This document shows, piece by piece, positions 47,256-60,475 of a stretch of DNA of 64,000 nucleotides. The DNA lies in assembly GCF_025766255.1 (NCBI RefSeq), contig NW_026516665.1, positions 124,001 to 188,000 of the forward strand. The letters are read 5' to 3'. The stretch's first letter is position 1; every line of letters starts with the position of its first letter. Position numbers and translations under genes: made by a program. The notes beneath the pieces were generated by a model, which worked only from the letters and a program-made list of their open reading frames with translations, was not told where the DNA came from and made no database searches. This DNA is from Zychaea mexicana. Lineage: Eukaryota; Mucoromycota; Mucoromycetes; Mucorales; Lichtheimiaceae.

Positions 47256-48046
47256 ACAGTACATCACACATTGTATGTGTAGCACATATATATATCTTAC
47301 ATATAACGATGTGATGTACATGTAATGCATGTAGTTCACGATACGTGTCGTTACTATTGCTGTCTTTATCTCATCAAAAACTAAGGAAAAGAACGATGTA
47401 CCTAATCAAATAGAAAAGTTTTGCAAAGGCCTTTTACCTTTTACGTATAGCTTGATTTACTTAGAAAGAGTTTACAGCGATGGTGTCTAGATTCACTCAC
47501 TTTTCGACTTCCATGGTTGAGCAGAAGAGAATGATAACAGTATTATAAATGTAACTGCATTGTTGCAGCCGTTGTAAAATACAGCACTACTAGTAGCCCA
47601 CCCTGCAGCATTTGGTCGATGGTGCATCTGATTGGATGGCACACTACGGCGAGCCTTGGAACAGAATGCGGATGAACAGCAGAGCACGGTCTTCTGATCT
47701 AGATATGATCAGAAGTACCTTTGAAAAAATGGAAGGAGCACTCACTCTTTTATTGCATATAGTCCAATACAACGGCACATGGATTGCAGCTAATAACTCA
47801 TAATGCATCCCTTTTACTAAGCATAGCCTTTTGACTTATAAGCGACTTGAGTAAATGGCTCGAGGATTGGTTTATGTGAGGTGACAAAGTGGAAGTCAAA
47901 CAGAACGTTCTATGCGATTTCGCTTGTCGTAACTTGAAAAAGATGTGCTGGGTGTGAGACACAACTCAAAAGAACTCCTTTAGGTAACAAAAAAAAAATA
48001 TACGTTCTCCCCTTCTCTCGTTATTACGTCGTCACTTCTCCATCCA
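47256..48046. other. Intergenic, upstream of UBC13
   Basis: No gene supported. The end is the UBC13 promoter and leader. Confidence 0.4.
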
Positions 48047-48953
<907 letters not shown>

Positions 48954-49513
48954 ATCAAATATTCCCATTGCATGTCCTCCCCACCCTTTTTTTTACGCGC
49001 ATCTCAAACTATCTCAACGTGGAGAAAGAAACTGTCGCTGCTCACTGTGTAGAATGTGCGCATGATCTTGCGTTGCTCTTCTTTATCCAAACTTTTTTTT
49101 TCATGTAGAAGAAGAAAAAATAATAAAAAAACGCGCTCTCCTCCCCATCCTATTTTGAAGTGGAAAAAAAAAGTAAAAAGCACATGGAAACCAGTTGAAC
49201 ATCAAAGGTAGAATAACGAGAAAATGAAAGAACAAAAGAGGAGCGGCGACTCTCTTGAGGACAAGATGGATGGGATGGTAACAGTTAATGATAGTGTTGT
49301 TGTTGCTACGAGGTTAGGGTGGAGGAGAGCAAAGGGAGTGCCGTGGTAAGAAAGAAAGAAGCGAGTAAAAGAGAAAAATAGAAAAACGCAAATTGTAATG
49401 CAATTTAGATATGTGTGTCTGTGTCTGTGTCTGTGTCTGTGTGTGTGTGGTGTGCGTGAATCGATGAGTAAGTGACTAGAATTGAAGAGAGCGTCTGCTA
49501 TTGATTGTTTGGT
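48954..49513. other. Convergent region with GTGTCT microsatellite
   Basis: 3' flanks of UBC13 and the phosphatase gene. A GTGTCT hexamer repeat lies at about 49413-49450. Confidence 0.6.
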
Positions 49514-52500
49514 TCAACCATAGCCCAGAATCCACCATAGGATTGCTTCGTAACAAAACACAAACTGCCGCAACGTCTGCACCATGCTAACGCGTTGCTC
49601 CCGGAACTTTGCAACGGTCTGATACATGACATCCAATTGTCCTGACCGCTCCGCCTCGCTGAGTCTGTCTAAGCAAGACAGCGACCGTAACCGATGGATC
49701 ACAGTGTCTATGGCACAAAATGCACCTGCGCGACCGCATCCTGCTGAGCAATGGACAATCATCGGCCCAGCCTTCTTGCTACCTTCTCCCTCATGGTCCC
49801 ATTTCGTCTGGATATCGTCCGCTAGCTTGACTAGTTCCAATGTACCGATAGGATTATCCGGCACGCCAAAGTCCATCCATCCCATGTACTGGATGTGGTG
49901 CACTGTCCGCTTTTCCTGGTCCTTTTCAATCGTGAATTCGCGGATGAGCGTCTGGTCGTCCGTCGAGCCTTGGGGTGAGGATGCCGCATGGGTTGTCTCA
50001 GAGACGAAGGTCAATTTGATGGGACCATACGTTACGGATTCGCCTACGGACGAAGGCCAGTAACGATGGCACTTGATCTGAGAAGCCAACCGAATCGCAT
50101 ATCAGCTAAATATTTTTCATGGGCTTTAATTAAATGAGAAAGGCACTTACTCGGTTCATTTCCTCTTCTTTGGTCAACATGACAATGACACGGGTCTCTT
50201 GCTCCCAAACCACTGTCCAAAAATCGCCAAATGTGGCGGGTAAAGGACCTTGCGTGGAAATGTAACGACGATACTGGCGCCCTGTGGGCGATGTCTTGCG
50301 TTGCTCGGTCAAGCTCCGTAAGTTTGGCACAACTGAACCCAATGACGACGACGGTGAAGCAATAGTGGCAGGATCACAATCAATGTACTCGATGAAGCTA
50401 GCGTTGATGTAGCCCGTTGATCCGGAAGAGCATGTCTTGAGTTTGACTCGCGTGTATTCTACAAGACAGAATCAATCACTTTGTCCTCCTTTTTCGCCCT
50501 TTTGAGAAAGGCCTCGCCATCGACTCCATGTTACGGCTACTTACCAAAGGGCCAGATGTTGGTATATCGGTTCAAGGCACCCATCTCAATACCGGCGACA
50601 ATACTGAACGGATGCTCGGCCAGATTGCTTGTGGCCTTTGAGTGGTGAGCCATGACACTCTGCAGCCGACGCTGCTCGGTTCGCTCAATGATCTCATAGA
50701 GCTCTGCCAGTTTTCTCGGACCGTCGTTCGAGCTGAACATGTCACGGAGCCATGAAGGCACAGCAGATAATCCTTGCCGTAATTGTCGCTTGGTTACGCG
50801 ACCGGTGGCCATGTCGACCTGACAGCTGGACGAAGGCGGCAGGCGGATAGGAAACCGCTCCTTGATACTTCCATGACTGAGCTCCATGTTTTGTCGAATG
50901 TTGGAAAAGAATGGGTTGAATTGCTGGTTGTTGAGTCCAACAGTAGGCGCAGTGAAGGGGCCAGGCGCAGCAGATGGTGGAAGACTGCCGAGATGGAGGC
51001 CTGGGCCTCGTTTGCGTGATGTGGTGGTTGTGGGTGATGCTGCTGCTGCTGTTGTTGTTGCAGATGTCTGCTGCAAGGATGATACATCGCTACTGGCTCC
51101 ATTTGCCAGCGAAGAAAGGGTCAGGGCCGTAGCAGGCGAGGAAGGTAAGCCAGAGAGACCGGGAGTCATCGGACCAGCCATCGTAGCCATGCCCAGATTC
51201 AGTCCTTTGGAACGCGAATTGTTCGTGACAGGCGCATTGGCGCATCGGCTAGGGTACTTTGCGCTGAATGAGCTCATCCCGCCTACATGACAAGGTAAAG
51301 AAGAAGACAAAAGACAAAGACGGTAAGTATTTATACGTTCTTGTTGGTTGTGTGTACTGCGTGTGCGATAGATGCAATCGATCGGGATCGATCAACGACG
51401 TGGTAAAGATGTGCGCGAGTGTGGGTGTGAGTATGAGTCTCAGCATTGAGGCCCCCTCGAGATATCAGTTTTCAATCCACACACGCATACAGCCCTTCTT
51501 TCCCCCTTTCGGCTTGATTGACTCTTTTGTACAGACTACAGACAAGCCCCTCTTTTCATATCGACCTACCCAAGACACCTCTCCTCCGCCTCTGCTTCTC
51601 TTTCTCTTCTTTCATCCATCACCCCCCCCCGCCCACACGCTCCCCTTTTCATGAATATTCTGCACGTATGAAAAATGACGTGTGCAAATAAAAACACCAC
51701 GAAATTACTCGATTTGACCAAAGATCGCCTTAATCTCTCTCTGTCTCTGTCTCGCGTATGCACCCTCGCGCCTTTCCTGACCCCCACCCCACCCGCACCC
51801 TATTCCTTTTTTTCCCTGTTCTCCTCCCATCTCTTTTCCCTCTGTTGCTGTAGCTGCTGCGTAGGCTCACAACATTACTCACTCACAAACACACCCACGA
51901 ATGGGCGAAAGAAAGAGGAAAAGTATATCAAAGAGCTGCGGGGTGGAATGAGTGGAATACCTTTCAGATAGCCCAGAGTGCCTTGGTAGTTGGCTTGATG
52001 GAATTTGATGCACAAATACGTGATGGCATTGTGACTTTCCTGCAGGGCCTCAGACGCCTGGTCGTACAAGATGATATGAGCAAACTGTGGCCAGCGTCGC
52101 CAGGCCTCGCGTTGCTGGTCTGAAACAATAACCTCGGAAACTTTGTCGAGGGTGAATGACGGTCGTTTTAGAATGGTGTTGGGTATCGACACGTTGATTG
52201 CGCTGTGGATATGCAAATGGGAATAGTGTACAAATGAGCGAATGTCAATGAGAAGCAATGAATGCGGTTGGGTAATGTTGTTGTCCAAGAGCTGGTTGAT
52301 TTCCTCAGACGTGAATGCATGCAGACGATTGGCCACTTCTGGTGGAAATAGGGTACTGGTTGCGTTGGTAGCAGCTCCACCGGCGGCAGCAGCAGCTGTG
52401 CCGGGAGCAATAGGTGGTTTACTATTACTGCTACTGTTTGCAGTGCTTGCAGCAGCAGCGGCAGCAGCAGCGGCACTCTGTTTTCTTCGAGCAGCTAAGC

Positions 52501-53017
52501 TTCCCATTGCCAGTAGTTTAGGCGGAGGTGGATGGTTGTACTGTTGCTGTAATTGTGGTGGCTGCTGTTGTTGTTGCTGCTGCTGTTTCTGTGGATAGGG
52601 TTGCTGGAGTTGTTTTGAATCATCAGCAAACGGACTGGTTGAGTTGTATCTGTTTTGGATCGCGTTGAAAAATTCTTGGTGTTGCGAAAGCGGCGATCGA
52701 GGTGCTGTGAAATACGGCGTTGGAGCTGCCAACTGCTGCTGCTGCTGCTGCTCCTGCTGTTGTTGTTGTTGTTGTTGTTGTTGTTGCTGCAGTTGAAGTT
52801 GCAGCTGTGCGCTGTCATGATCCTCTTGCAGTTGAAGTTGCAGCTGTGCGCTGTCATGATCCTCTTGCTGTTGATGGGCTGGCCCAAGTGACGGCGGCAT
52901 GGTTGTTCGTGGAGTGAAGTAGGAATCGCCGGTAGCAGCAGCAGCAGCAGCAGCAGCAGTATTGGCCGAAGCAGCGGAGGGGTGGAGTGCGTTGGGAGTG
53001 CTCGGACACTCAATCAT
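49514..53017 (-). CDS. Rhodanese-like plus protein tyrosine phosphatase (Pyp/Ptp2-type)
   Basis: Four exons in phase: 53017-51961, 51282-50545, 50458-50151 and 50077-49514, 888 residues. Layout: low-complexity N-terminus with poly-Ala and poly-Gln, a rhodanese-like domain (about 240-352, [17 protein letters not shown]), a Ser/Thr/Pro-rich middle, then the PTP domain. The P-loop is [10 protein letters not shown] with Cys about 811. The WPD loop reads GWMDFGVPD, with the general-acid Asp kept but Pro replaced by Met. This domain order is that of S. pombe Pyp1/Pyp2 and yeast Ptp2/3, which inactivate stress MAP kinases; that role here is inference. Intron 1 is 678 nt, far longer than others in the window. 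Start ATG 53017 is the first ATG in frame. Confidence 0.82.
51283..51960 (-). other. 678-nt intron of the phosphatase gene
   Basis: Pyrimidine-rich on the plus strand and far longer than the 50-160 nt introns elsewhere in the window. It may contain an internal promoter or regulatory sequence, but nothing specific was seen. Confidence 0.6.
52790..52867 (-). repeat. 39-bp perfect tandem duplication in coding sequence
   Basis: Units 52790-52828 and 52829-52867 are identical and keep the frame, giving two copies of a 13-residue [13 protein letters not shown] unit next to a poly-Gln tract. A recent replication-slippage product is likely. Confidence 0.9.
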
Positions 53018-53700
53018 GGAAGCGAGAGAAGTATGGGCCCGGGGAGACCGCTTGCACAGGAAGAGAGTAAGAGGGAAAAAGAGAGCACAGCAGGAAGAAA
53101 GGAAGAAGGAAGTAGAAGAAGAAGAGGAACAGGATTTACAGAAAGGGGATGTGCGTGTATGGTGGAACTCGAAAAAAAAAAAAAAGGTTTGGAAGCTTCC
53201 AAAAAAGGCGTCACAGTTCTCGGCCCTCTCTGTCTGTAAAGGACACACACACTCTCTCTCTCTTCCCCCCCCCACCCTCCTTTCTGTCTCCTCGCTCAAC
53301 ACTCACTCTCTCCAAGTCCTTTGCTCTCACCCCCAAATGTGAAATGGCCAACCAGGCGTCCACCAATAAACAGAAAGACCGTAGGCCGTTACAGATCATG
53401 TGCGAAACCAAACATCGACCTTGACATTTGCATAAACAGCTGCTGCTGCTGCGATCCTCGCTCAGAAGCAACAGCCACCCACTTTCTTCCTTTCTTTCTT
53501 CTTTCAGATTGCGCTTCTCGTAGACTCCCCTTCTCTTTCTCTTGTTCTTGAAACAACTTCCAGAAGGCCAATGTACTGTAAGTCGTGTTTTATCTTTTTT
53601 TTTTTTTTTTGCAGTCTGTGCGTGGAGTTTCAACGACCAAACGGAATCCGACACTGATCGGCTTTACTTTCTGTGTAATGTAGCACAGGCGACATCATCG
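53018..53700. promoter_or_regulatory. Divergent intergenic region, phosphatase and medusa-like gene
   Basis: Leader and promoter for both genes. It has an A-tract near 53169, a CT-rich then C-rich tract near 53250-53275 and a long T-tract near 53596. Confidence 0.4.
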
Positions 53701-56354
53701 ATGGACAACAGCAACAACACCGCCGCCATGAGTCAAGGTAAGAGGGGAAAACAAGAATGTGTGCTACCACACCATACCATACCATACCATACCATACCAC
53801 ACACACAGAACCAGAGCCACGTGGACGGGCAAAGAAAGAGAGGCTCTGATAAACACTGCTTCTTGTAAACAGATACCTGTAACAACAATCCCTCCTCCTC
53901 GTCAGGCGTACCGTCATCACTAGCAGTCGCAGAAGATCGTGCTGTGAGCTACAGTGGCGACAGAGGCTATCACGATGACACGGCAGCATCAGCAACATCA
54001 GAGGCTATCAATCAACATCACCAGCAATACCAAAGTTCTCAACACCACGCGCCGTCCGTTTTATCCACAACACCTTTGCCCGCACAAGGCGATTCGGGCA
54101 CTACAGTGACCGTACTGGTTCCTGCCTCCCTTGTCTACTCACGACTAGCACCACGCCGTGTGTTTTGCATCGCATTTGGTCAGCTCATATTGAGCGACAC
54201 CCGTGTACTACTGCCCTCTGCGGACAACAGAGACTGTGTTTCCTTGATATGTAACGCACCGCCGCGTCATCACTTACACATACTGCCGCCCGTAGTCTCC
54301 GAGCCCGTCTACGTCTGTCTGTTAGAGAACGATGCCCTGGTCGAAGTTTGGTTTGCTGGCCAGTTTACATACACGAGCGATATGGCTGATGCACCTTCTA
54401 CTAACCAGCAACAGCAACACCACCTACACGATGCTGTAAAACAAGAGACAATGGACACTCCAAAGCTGCTGACACAGGCATGGCCTCGTGTAGCCACCAC
54501 TCCATCATCATCATCATCATCATCGTCATCATCATCATACATGACCGAGGAAACTAAAGATCAAGGTAAAATGTATATTCTGTTCTTCTACACAAAAAAA
54601 AGTGATAAACAAGTTGATTTGATGCTCACGTTGTCTCGATTGTTGACATCATGTTGTTGTATCTACTCTATGGATTTGATGATCATGGTTTTAGCCATTG
54701 CAGCAACCACTACCTCAGCGTATAGCTATTGCTGTCCATCAACAAGGCCATCTGCCTCTACAGTGCCATTACCATCATCCTTGCCTCCATTGCAGACGCA
54801 GCAGTACATCAATGATGGATCAACAAGTGGCCCGTGCATGACCGCGTTCTCTCAACAGCAAGAGTATTACGAGCCAAACTCTACTGCATTCGCTCCCGCC
54901 AAGAGATACAACTACCGAGAACACAACGGTAACACAAGGCCGGGGGTCGCGGCCAATGCATCGGTCTCGACTGCCATGTTCAATGTTGCACAACAGCAAC
55001 GACTTCGATCCAATGTAACAGATACAGCAGTACCGCCAACGATGACACGGCGTCATTCCCACCATCATCTCGAAGACCAGCAACAAGCACCTGGCAGCAA
55101 TAATGAAAAGAGATCCAAAAAGTCTGCTGCTGCAGCTGCGGGGCCAGACATGGGTGGTGTGACATGGCAGGATTATGTCCCTTACCCAAAAGTTGATCGA
55201 CCCGTTCAATTGGAAATGCTTTCTGACTTTGACAGACTCTCACAAAACTGGACTGAGGAAGAAACAAAAGCTGGTCGTCGCTTGATACGATTCTGGCGTC
55301 TTCCTACTACTTACTCTCCCTCATTCTCATTTCATTCCAACACTACTAATACTAATACTACTACTACTACTGGTGGTGGTGGTGGTGGTAGCAACACAGT
55401 GTCGATATCGTCACCGTCCTCTGCTTCTTCTTCAACGTCACTCGCTCTATTATTCCCAACAACAACAGCTTCATCTTCAACAGTGTCACCGCCAATCACC
55501 GTTTGCACAAATACTGTTGTGTGCGATTTCTGTATCCTGTCCGAAGCGGACTATCGTCACGAGTTTGAAAAGCAAAAGACCGCTGGCATTATCGCTGCTC
55601 ACAAGAAGGATGAAAAGGACGACTTGACAGCACATAATCACGGTCAAAGAGGAGATGACACAAGCAACACCATCGCCACCGCAGCCAGCAGCTACTACAG
55701 CACGGTGATTTCGTGTATTGCGTTCCAGAATGACTTGTTTGTCACCTCAGTCGATCTTATCCATCTGTTGGAATGTATCATGCGGGTCACATTGACAATT
55801 GATGAAAAGAACCGTATCCGTCGGAATCTGGAAGGCTTCCATCCGATCACTGCAAGCAAGTACAGTAACAAGACCGCTGATCTGTTTCGTCACGTGATGA
55901 ATTTTGGCAACCCTATTCCACGATCCATCGAAAAAGATGTAAGTGGGTGGCGGGCGGTGGAAGCTCTATGGAGAAATATCTTTACTGATAAAATAAAGCG
56001 TATATGTAGCTCAAGATTTTCCATTGGCATATCCTGCCTTATGCACTGAAGAAGATTCTCGCAAAGTATTTGACGGACTTTGATCAGGGAGAAAGTGCTG
56101 TTGCTGCAGCACTGTCAACAATGCCAATGAATGCTATTGAACACAATACTATTCCTCCCCCTCTGCAACCATCGCATTTTTCGTCGTCGTCGTCTACACG
56201 CTCTACACAGCGACAACAATATCATCAGCAGCAGCAACAACCTGTTGCTGTTATGCCATCTTCTTCTACAAGTGCTTATTATTCGCCATTTCTACCGACG
56301 CTTCCAGCATTTAACACGGAAGACAACCAACAAGAACCACAACAGCTGCAATAG
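53701..56354 (+). CDS. medA: Medusa-like (DUF7082) developmental regulator
   Basis: Exons 53701-53737, 53873-54565, 54704-55938 and 56010-56354, 769 residues. The first domain (DSGTTVTVLVPASLV, RRVFCIAFGQLIL and EVWFAGQFTY) and the second (NWTEEETKAGRRLIRFWR, ISCIAFQNDLFVTSVDLIHL, DEKNRIRRNLEGFHPITASK and IEKDVLKIFHWHIL) match the fungal DUF7082/Medusa family. MedA in Aspergillus and Acr1 in Magnaporthe control spore-structure development. The linker is Gln/Ser/His-rich. Exon 3 could start at 54695 instead of 54704, as two acceptors share a frame. The intron before exon 3 contains no stop in frame, so it may be retained. Confidence 0.75.
53769..53800. repeat. ACCAT pentanucleotide microsatellite
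   Basis: About six ACCAT units inside the first intron (53738-53872) of the medusa-like gene, followed by a CA run. Confidence 0.8.
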
Positions 56355-56753
56355 GGGCAGTAGCGGTGACGGATATGACAGTTTCAATCCGCTTGTAAGC
56401 TCGTGTACGGTAGTGCATGATCCTCTCGTTTCACAGCTGGATCGAATCAGAAGATTATCGTAATAGTAGTAGTATTGCAAACAGTATATTTCCCTTTGTA
56501 TATATATAATTACTCCCGTCATGTAATAACATAGCTCATACACACTTGCTTTTACTCCATAGTTGTTATACTACACACACCTATACATAGCTTTACTGCC
56601 TTTTGCACAGAAATCACATACTATTTAATGGCAGCAATGAAAAAAAAACTTGCGTTATTATCATTAGTCAATACTTAAAATATCATTATTATTTTAATAA
56701 ACAATTAGCAATTTTGTAAACAAATAGCAATTATAATATGGTATAGTGAATTA
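56355..56753. other. Convergent 3' flanks
   Basis: AT-rich, no gene seen. Likely 3' ends of the medusa-like gene and the two-TM gene. Confidence 0.4.
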
Positions 56754-57655
56754 TTATGCCAGATCTTTCCACCATGAGCGCCGCACACCAATATCGTACC
56801 AGACCAACATGGCAATGACCAACGCAATCAAACCGATTGATGCAAAGCTCATGTACTTGTTCAAACGTTGATACATATCCTTCTCTCGCTCATACCAGCT
56901 GTGTACTATGCGTGTATCGCCAATAGTACCATTACTACTCCTGTTTATGTTGATATCGTGGTCTACTGTTCCTTTCTCTTCATCTTCTAGTAGGATTGGT
57001 TGAGGGGGCAGCCATAGTACACGCGAGCAACACGACCGTTCGCAAGTAATGAAGGATGCACAGGTATCATTGTTTGATAGTGTTGTTTCTGCTGCTGTTG
57101 ATAGCACTGTTGCTGCCGGCACCCGTCCAAGGTGTTGTTGACTTTCTGCGGCTGTTGCTGATAACAACAAAAAGCGCCAATCCACCAACAAGGAAAGAAC
57201 AGAAATCCGAACAAAAACAAAAGTGACTGTGTGTGAAAGACGGGTGGATGATGCAAATAATCGTTATGAGATGAAACAAGACCAACAAATGACACTGTTG
57301 TAGGGATGGAATTGCGAGCAGTCGAGGATGCGCTTGCCGAGGAGATGGTTGCTGCGCGATTGAATAGAGTTGAAAAGACAGGCGGTGGTGGTGTTGGCGG
57401 TTGTTGTTCCGGTTTAGGTGATGCAGCAAGATGGCGGGTAGCATAGAGGCGCATTGATGTTGATGCAGTGCTGTATGTGAGTGGGTAAGTGCATCGTCGT
57501 GAGAGTCGAATGCGTTGGTGCTTCTTGTAACAGTAAAGAAGCGCCCGTCTGCTGGATGAGCTTTGTCTTGTTGTTGAAGTGCAGGGGTTGCTGTTCCGTA
57601 AGACGATACTGGATTTTAATGACGATGTACTCTGGCGCGACGTGCTTTTTCTCAT
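56754..57655 (-). CDS. Two-TM membrane protein, uncharacterised
   Basis: Proposed exons are 57655-57037 and 56986-56754 with a 50-nt intron, 283 residues. Ser/Thr- and Pro-rich N-terminus, then a membrane helix LLFLFGFLFFPCWWIGAFCC. A Gln-rich loop, then WYEREKDMYQRLNKYMSFAS leads into a second helix (IGLIALVIAMLVWYDIG). The pattern of an LFGF.FFPCWW.GA helix followed by a second C-terminal helix recurs in fungal membrane proteins of unknown role, as I recall it. The first donor (GTCGTG) is weak. The reading frames on both sides are certain to be coding-like, but the exact splice is not. Confidence 0.5.
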
Positions 57656-59195
57656 TGGATAGTAATAGTAGCAGTAAAGAAACAAATGAACATCGAAAAG
57701 AGAAGTAAAACCAAAATAGAGAGAAAGGACCGGAAATGGAGAGAGAGAGACTAGTGCTTATTCTTTGCTTTACGTTATTATTATTTTTGCTGCTTGAATT
57801 GAAGGAATGGAAGGGGGAAAGCTGGCATACGCTATGTCAAAGTTAAAGAAGAGGTAAAGAAAGAGGGGAGAATACCTTGTTCAGTATATACGATAAGCCT
57901 TATTGTGATTTTTCAGACATGAAGAATTCGTGTGGTCTTTGTAAAATAACTTTTTTTTTTTTACCGAGTAAGTTTTCATTAATAATGCCTACACACAAAC
58001 CGCACAAATTGTATGAAATGTTCAGGGGTGGGGCCGAGTGAAGTGATGTGGCAAGTCTGTGGTGAACATTGTTATGCAACTTCTTTTCTCTTATCATGCT
58101 ATGGTATGTAAATCTCTTTTTCGGGACTTCAGTGCTCTGTATGACAGTAATCTGCTGTGGCTGTATAATCCCTAACTGCTGCTGCCACTGCTACTGCCAG
58201 TGATTATGTTTTGATGGTATGCATTTGTTGCTGAAGCAAACGATATTCTGCAGTAGAATACTAGCAATTCTATTGTAGCTGATATGATACAATGCATGGT
58301 GGCCATTCCAACGGATAGCACAGAAGTAGCGCCGTCCATTTTATAAGGGGGTGGGGCACGTCAAGGAAAAAAGAGCGCGCACGAAGCATTTATTACTGAC
58401 TGAATATGGAAAAAGGGTTATTGTGGTATGTCTGAGCGCGCACGGCTGAGATTACTTTTGGTTGTAGTAGTTAATTTGCTAGTCCCATCCTCTCTTTATG
58501 GTTCTGGTGGTGGTTACTGGCTGAGTGATCCAAAGTCTCCCCCTTCTTGTTAAAATAAGGAAAATTGATATTTGTATGTGTACCTAGCTACTACTGGAAG
58601 ACAGTCCAACACAGCAACCCCCTGAGAAACTGTGTGCGCATTCTTTCCTTACATACTACTGTATTTCGTCACTCTAGCACAATATGCACAAAAGCCGTGC
58701 TGGTAATGTTTTTCATTTGGACAGATCCGTACAGCAACCTTATCCACAAGAATTTTATTTATGAAGAAGGATTATAAGCAATAGTGGCAGCGCAAGGTAG
58801 AACAGACAAACTTTATATGAGCAAGCTAGTCATAGTGTAATCTGGTACTTTGATAAGCTTATCTATTCATTTACTGGATTGAAAGGGGTTGCATGGGGAG
58901 AAGACTGTTCGATCTCTAAATAAATCCTTTTTTCCTGAGTCCAAAGACTCGGCACAATACCCGTGATATCTTGGGATCCACTATCACTACGACAAACTAT
59001 ACAGTTGGCAAACCTTTCTTTGCATCGTGCCTGCAACTATATATGTTTCCGGGCCGGTAATAATACAAAGCATCTTCCGCATCTTTTTATTATTGAGCAT
59101 GTCTATACAGTCGTCTATATGGTACAAGTAATCAGATACGTAGCTGATGATACACTCGTGATAGTACATTGAGCATATTATCTTTTTTCGTTCCT
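57656..59195. other. Gene-free stretch
   Basis: About 1.5 kb, AT-rich, no gene supported. The start is the promoter side of the two-TM gene. Confidence 0.4.
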
Positions 59196-60008
59196 TCAAT
59201 TGTCCTTCTTCTTGGCAGCGGTTTCCTTTTCTTCTTGACTTAACAATCTACCATTCTTTTCCTTTTCCACCCGTTCGCTGTATCGGTCCACGAGATGCTC
59301 CTTTTGAGGCCCCAACAAAACGGTGAACTTGTAGAGCTCCTCGGCTACATCCACAATACGATCTCTATAGGAAGACGGCTTCATACGATCGTTCTCGTCA
59401 AACTCGGTCCAAGCTTTCGGCACTGACGATTGGTTTGGTATGGTAACCATACGCATCCAACGTCCCAGCACACGCAATGTATTGACTGCATTGAAGCTCT
59501 GCGAGCCACCGCAGACCTGTGCCACTGCCAACGTCTTGCCTTGAGTGGGTCGCACGCTACCCAACGATAATGGGATATGGTCAATTTGTGTCTTGAACAC
59601 GCCTGTGATTTGTCCGTGCTGTTCAGGGGAAACCCACACCTGGCCGTCCGACCACATTGATAGCTCGCGCAACTCAATCACCTTGGGATGTTTTTCGCTC
59701 ATGTCGTCTTTCAAAGGCAGGCCCGTTGGGTTGAAGACTCGGACGTCAGCGCCCATGTGTTCCAGAATGCGACCGAATTCAAAAGCCAGCAATCGTGAAA
59801 ACGATCGTTTGCGTAATGAACCATACAGAATCAAAATTTTGATGGGATTGTCTGGGTATTTGGTCAAGTTGAGTGGTTGAACCCAGTCTTGGTTGGCATC
59901 GTTGTTGTTGTTGTTGTTGCTGGTATGTGCTATGCTGTTGCTCGTAGCAAGGCGATATGGTTTATAGAGCGAGGCTGCTGCTGCTGCTGCTGATTTCAGT
60001 GCAGACAT
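59196..60008 (-). CDS. arsH: ArsH, NADPH-dependent FMN reductase (arsenic resistance)
   Basis: ArsH proteins are flavoenzymes linked to resistance to arsenicals, notably oxidising trivalent organoarsenicals. One exon of 270 residues. The flavodoxin-type FMN motif [11 protein letters not shown] is at about residues 61-71. [40 protein letters not shown] and [20 protein letters not shown] follow, all strong ArsH landmarks. The end is Lys/Glu-rich. An N-terminal extension of about 40 residues (Ala-rich, Asn run) is unlike bacterial ArsH. ATG 60008 chosen as the first ATG; the only upstream extension starts at TTG. It is head-to-head with arsC. Confidence 0.9.
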   Translation of the reverse strand: MSALKSAAAAAASLYKPYRLATSNSIAHTSNNNNNNDANQDWVQPLNLTKYPDNPIKILILYGSLRKRSFSRLLAFEFGRILEHMGADVRVFNPTGLPLKDDMSEKHPKVIELRELSMWSDGQVWVSPEQHGQITGVFKTQIDHIPLSLGSVRPTQGKTLAVAQVCGGSQSFNAVNTLRVLGRWMRMVTIPNQSSVPKAWTEFDENDRMKPSSYRDRIVDVAEELYKFTVLLGPQKEHLVDRYSERVEKEKNGRLLSQEEKETAAKKKDN

Positions 60009-60475
60009 AATGCTGTAGTTTGGAAGGAAAAATGACAAGTTTTCCGATAGCTCGTTTCTTTTCTTTTTCCATCGGGCTTAATTGATTTGATAGAATGTTC
60101 CTGACAGGTTTTCTAGAACAGAGTTTTTCCCTGATAAGGAAGGACACGCGTTATGTCTGTTTTTATGATGTGTGTGTGGATGTACGTCAGCAATAGCGGA
60201 AAACAATAGTAGATCTCATGTACCCTTGTAAAAATCATCGTCGACTAACCACCATCAACAATCGATTCTCAACGAGCTATGGGCAAATTTCTTATACTCA
60301 TCTGTTTCATAAGAGCCGACCACGCCGACACGTGGGAAGATCCGACCAATCTCAGTGGCTGACACACGATTCAAGTATAAAATACCTGAAATCCCACTCC
60401 CACTACTGTTTGTTTTGTTGAAATCGACACCACCTAACACACATACATACACTCAGCCCATCAAACTCGATAACC
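60009..60475. promoter_or_regulatory. Shared arsH/arsC intergenic region
   Basis: 467 bp between divergent starts. A TATA box (TATAAAATA at about 60377-60385) sits about 90-100 bp upstream of arsC. Such a layout suggests joint control, but I recognise no specific regulator site. Confidence 0.45.

Noticed and set aside
47493..47800. Opposed open frames on both strands
   Set aside because: No family match and no coherent splice signals. Likely chance.
51268..51971. Plus- and minus-strand open frames inside the phosphatase intron
   Set aside because: They are pyrimidine-rich, have no homology I recognise, and lie within a spliced region.
52728..52790. Trinucleotide CTG/TTG tract as a possible repeat-expansion locus
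   Set aside because: It is the poly-Gln coding tract of the phosphatase, ordinary for fungal regulators.
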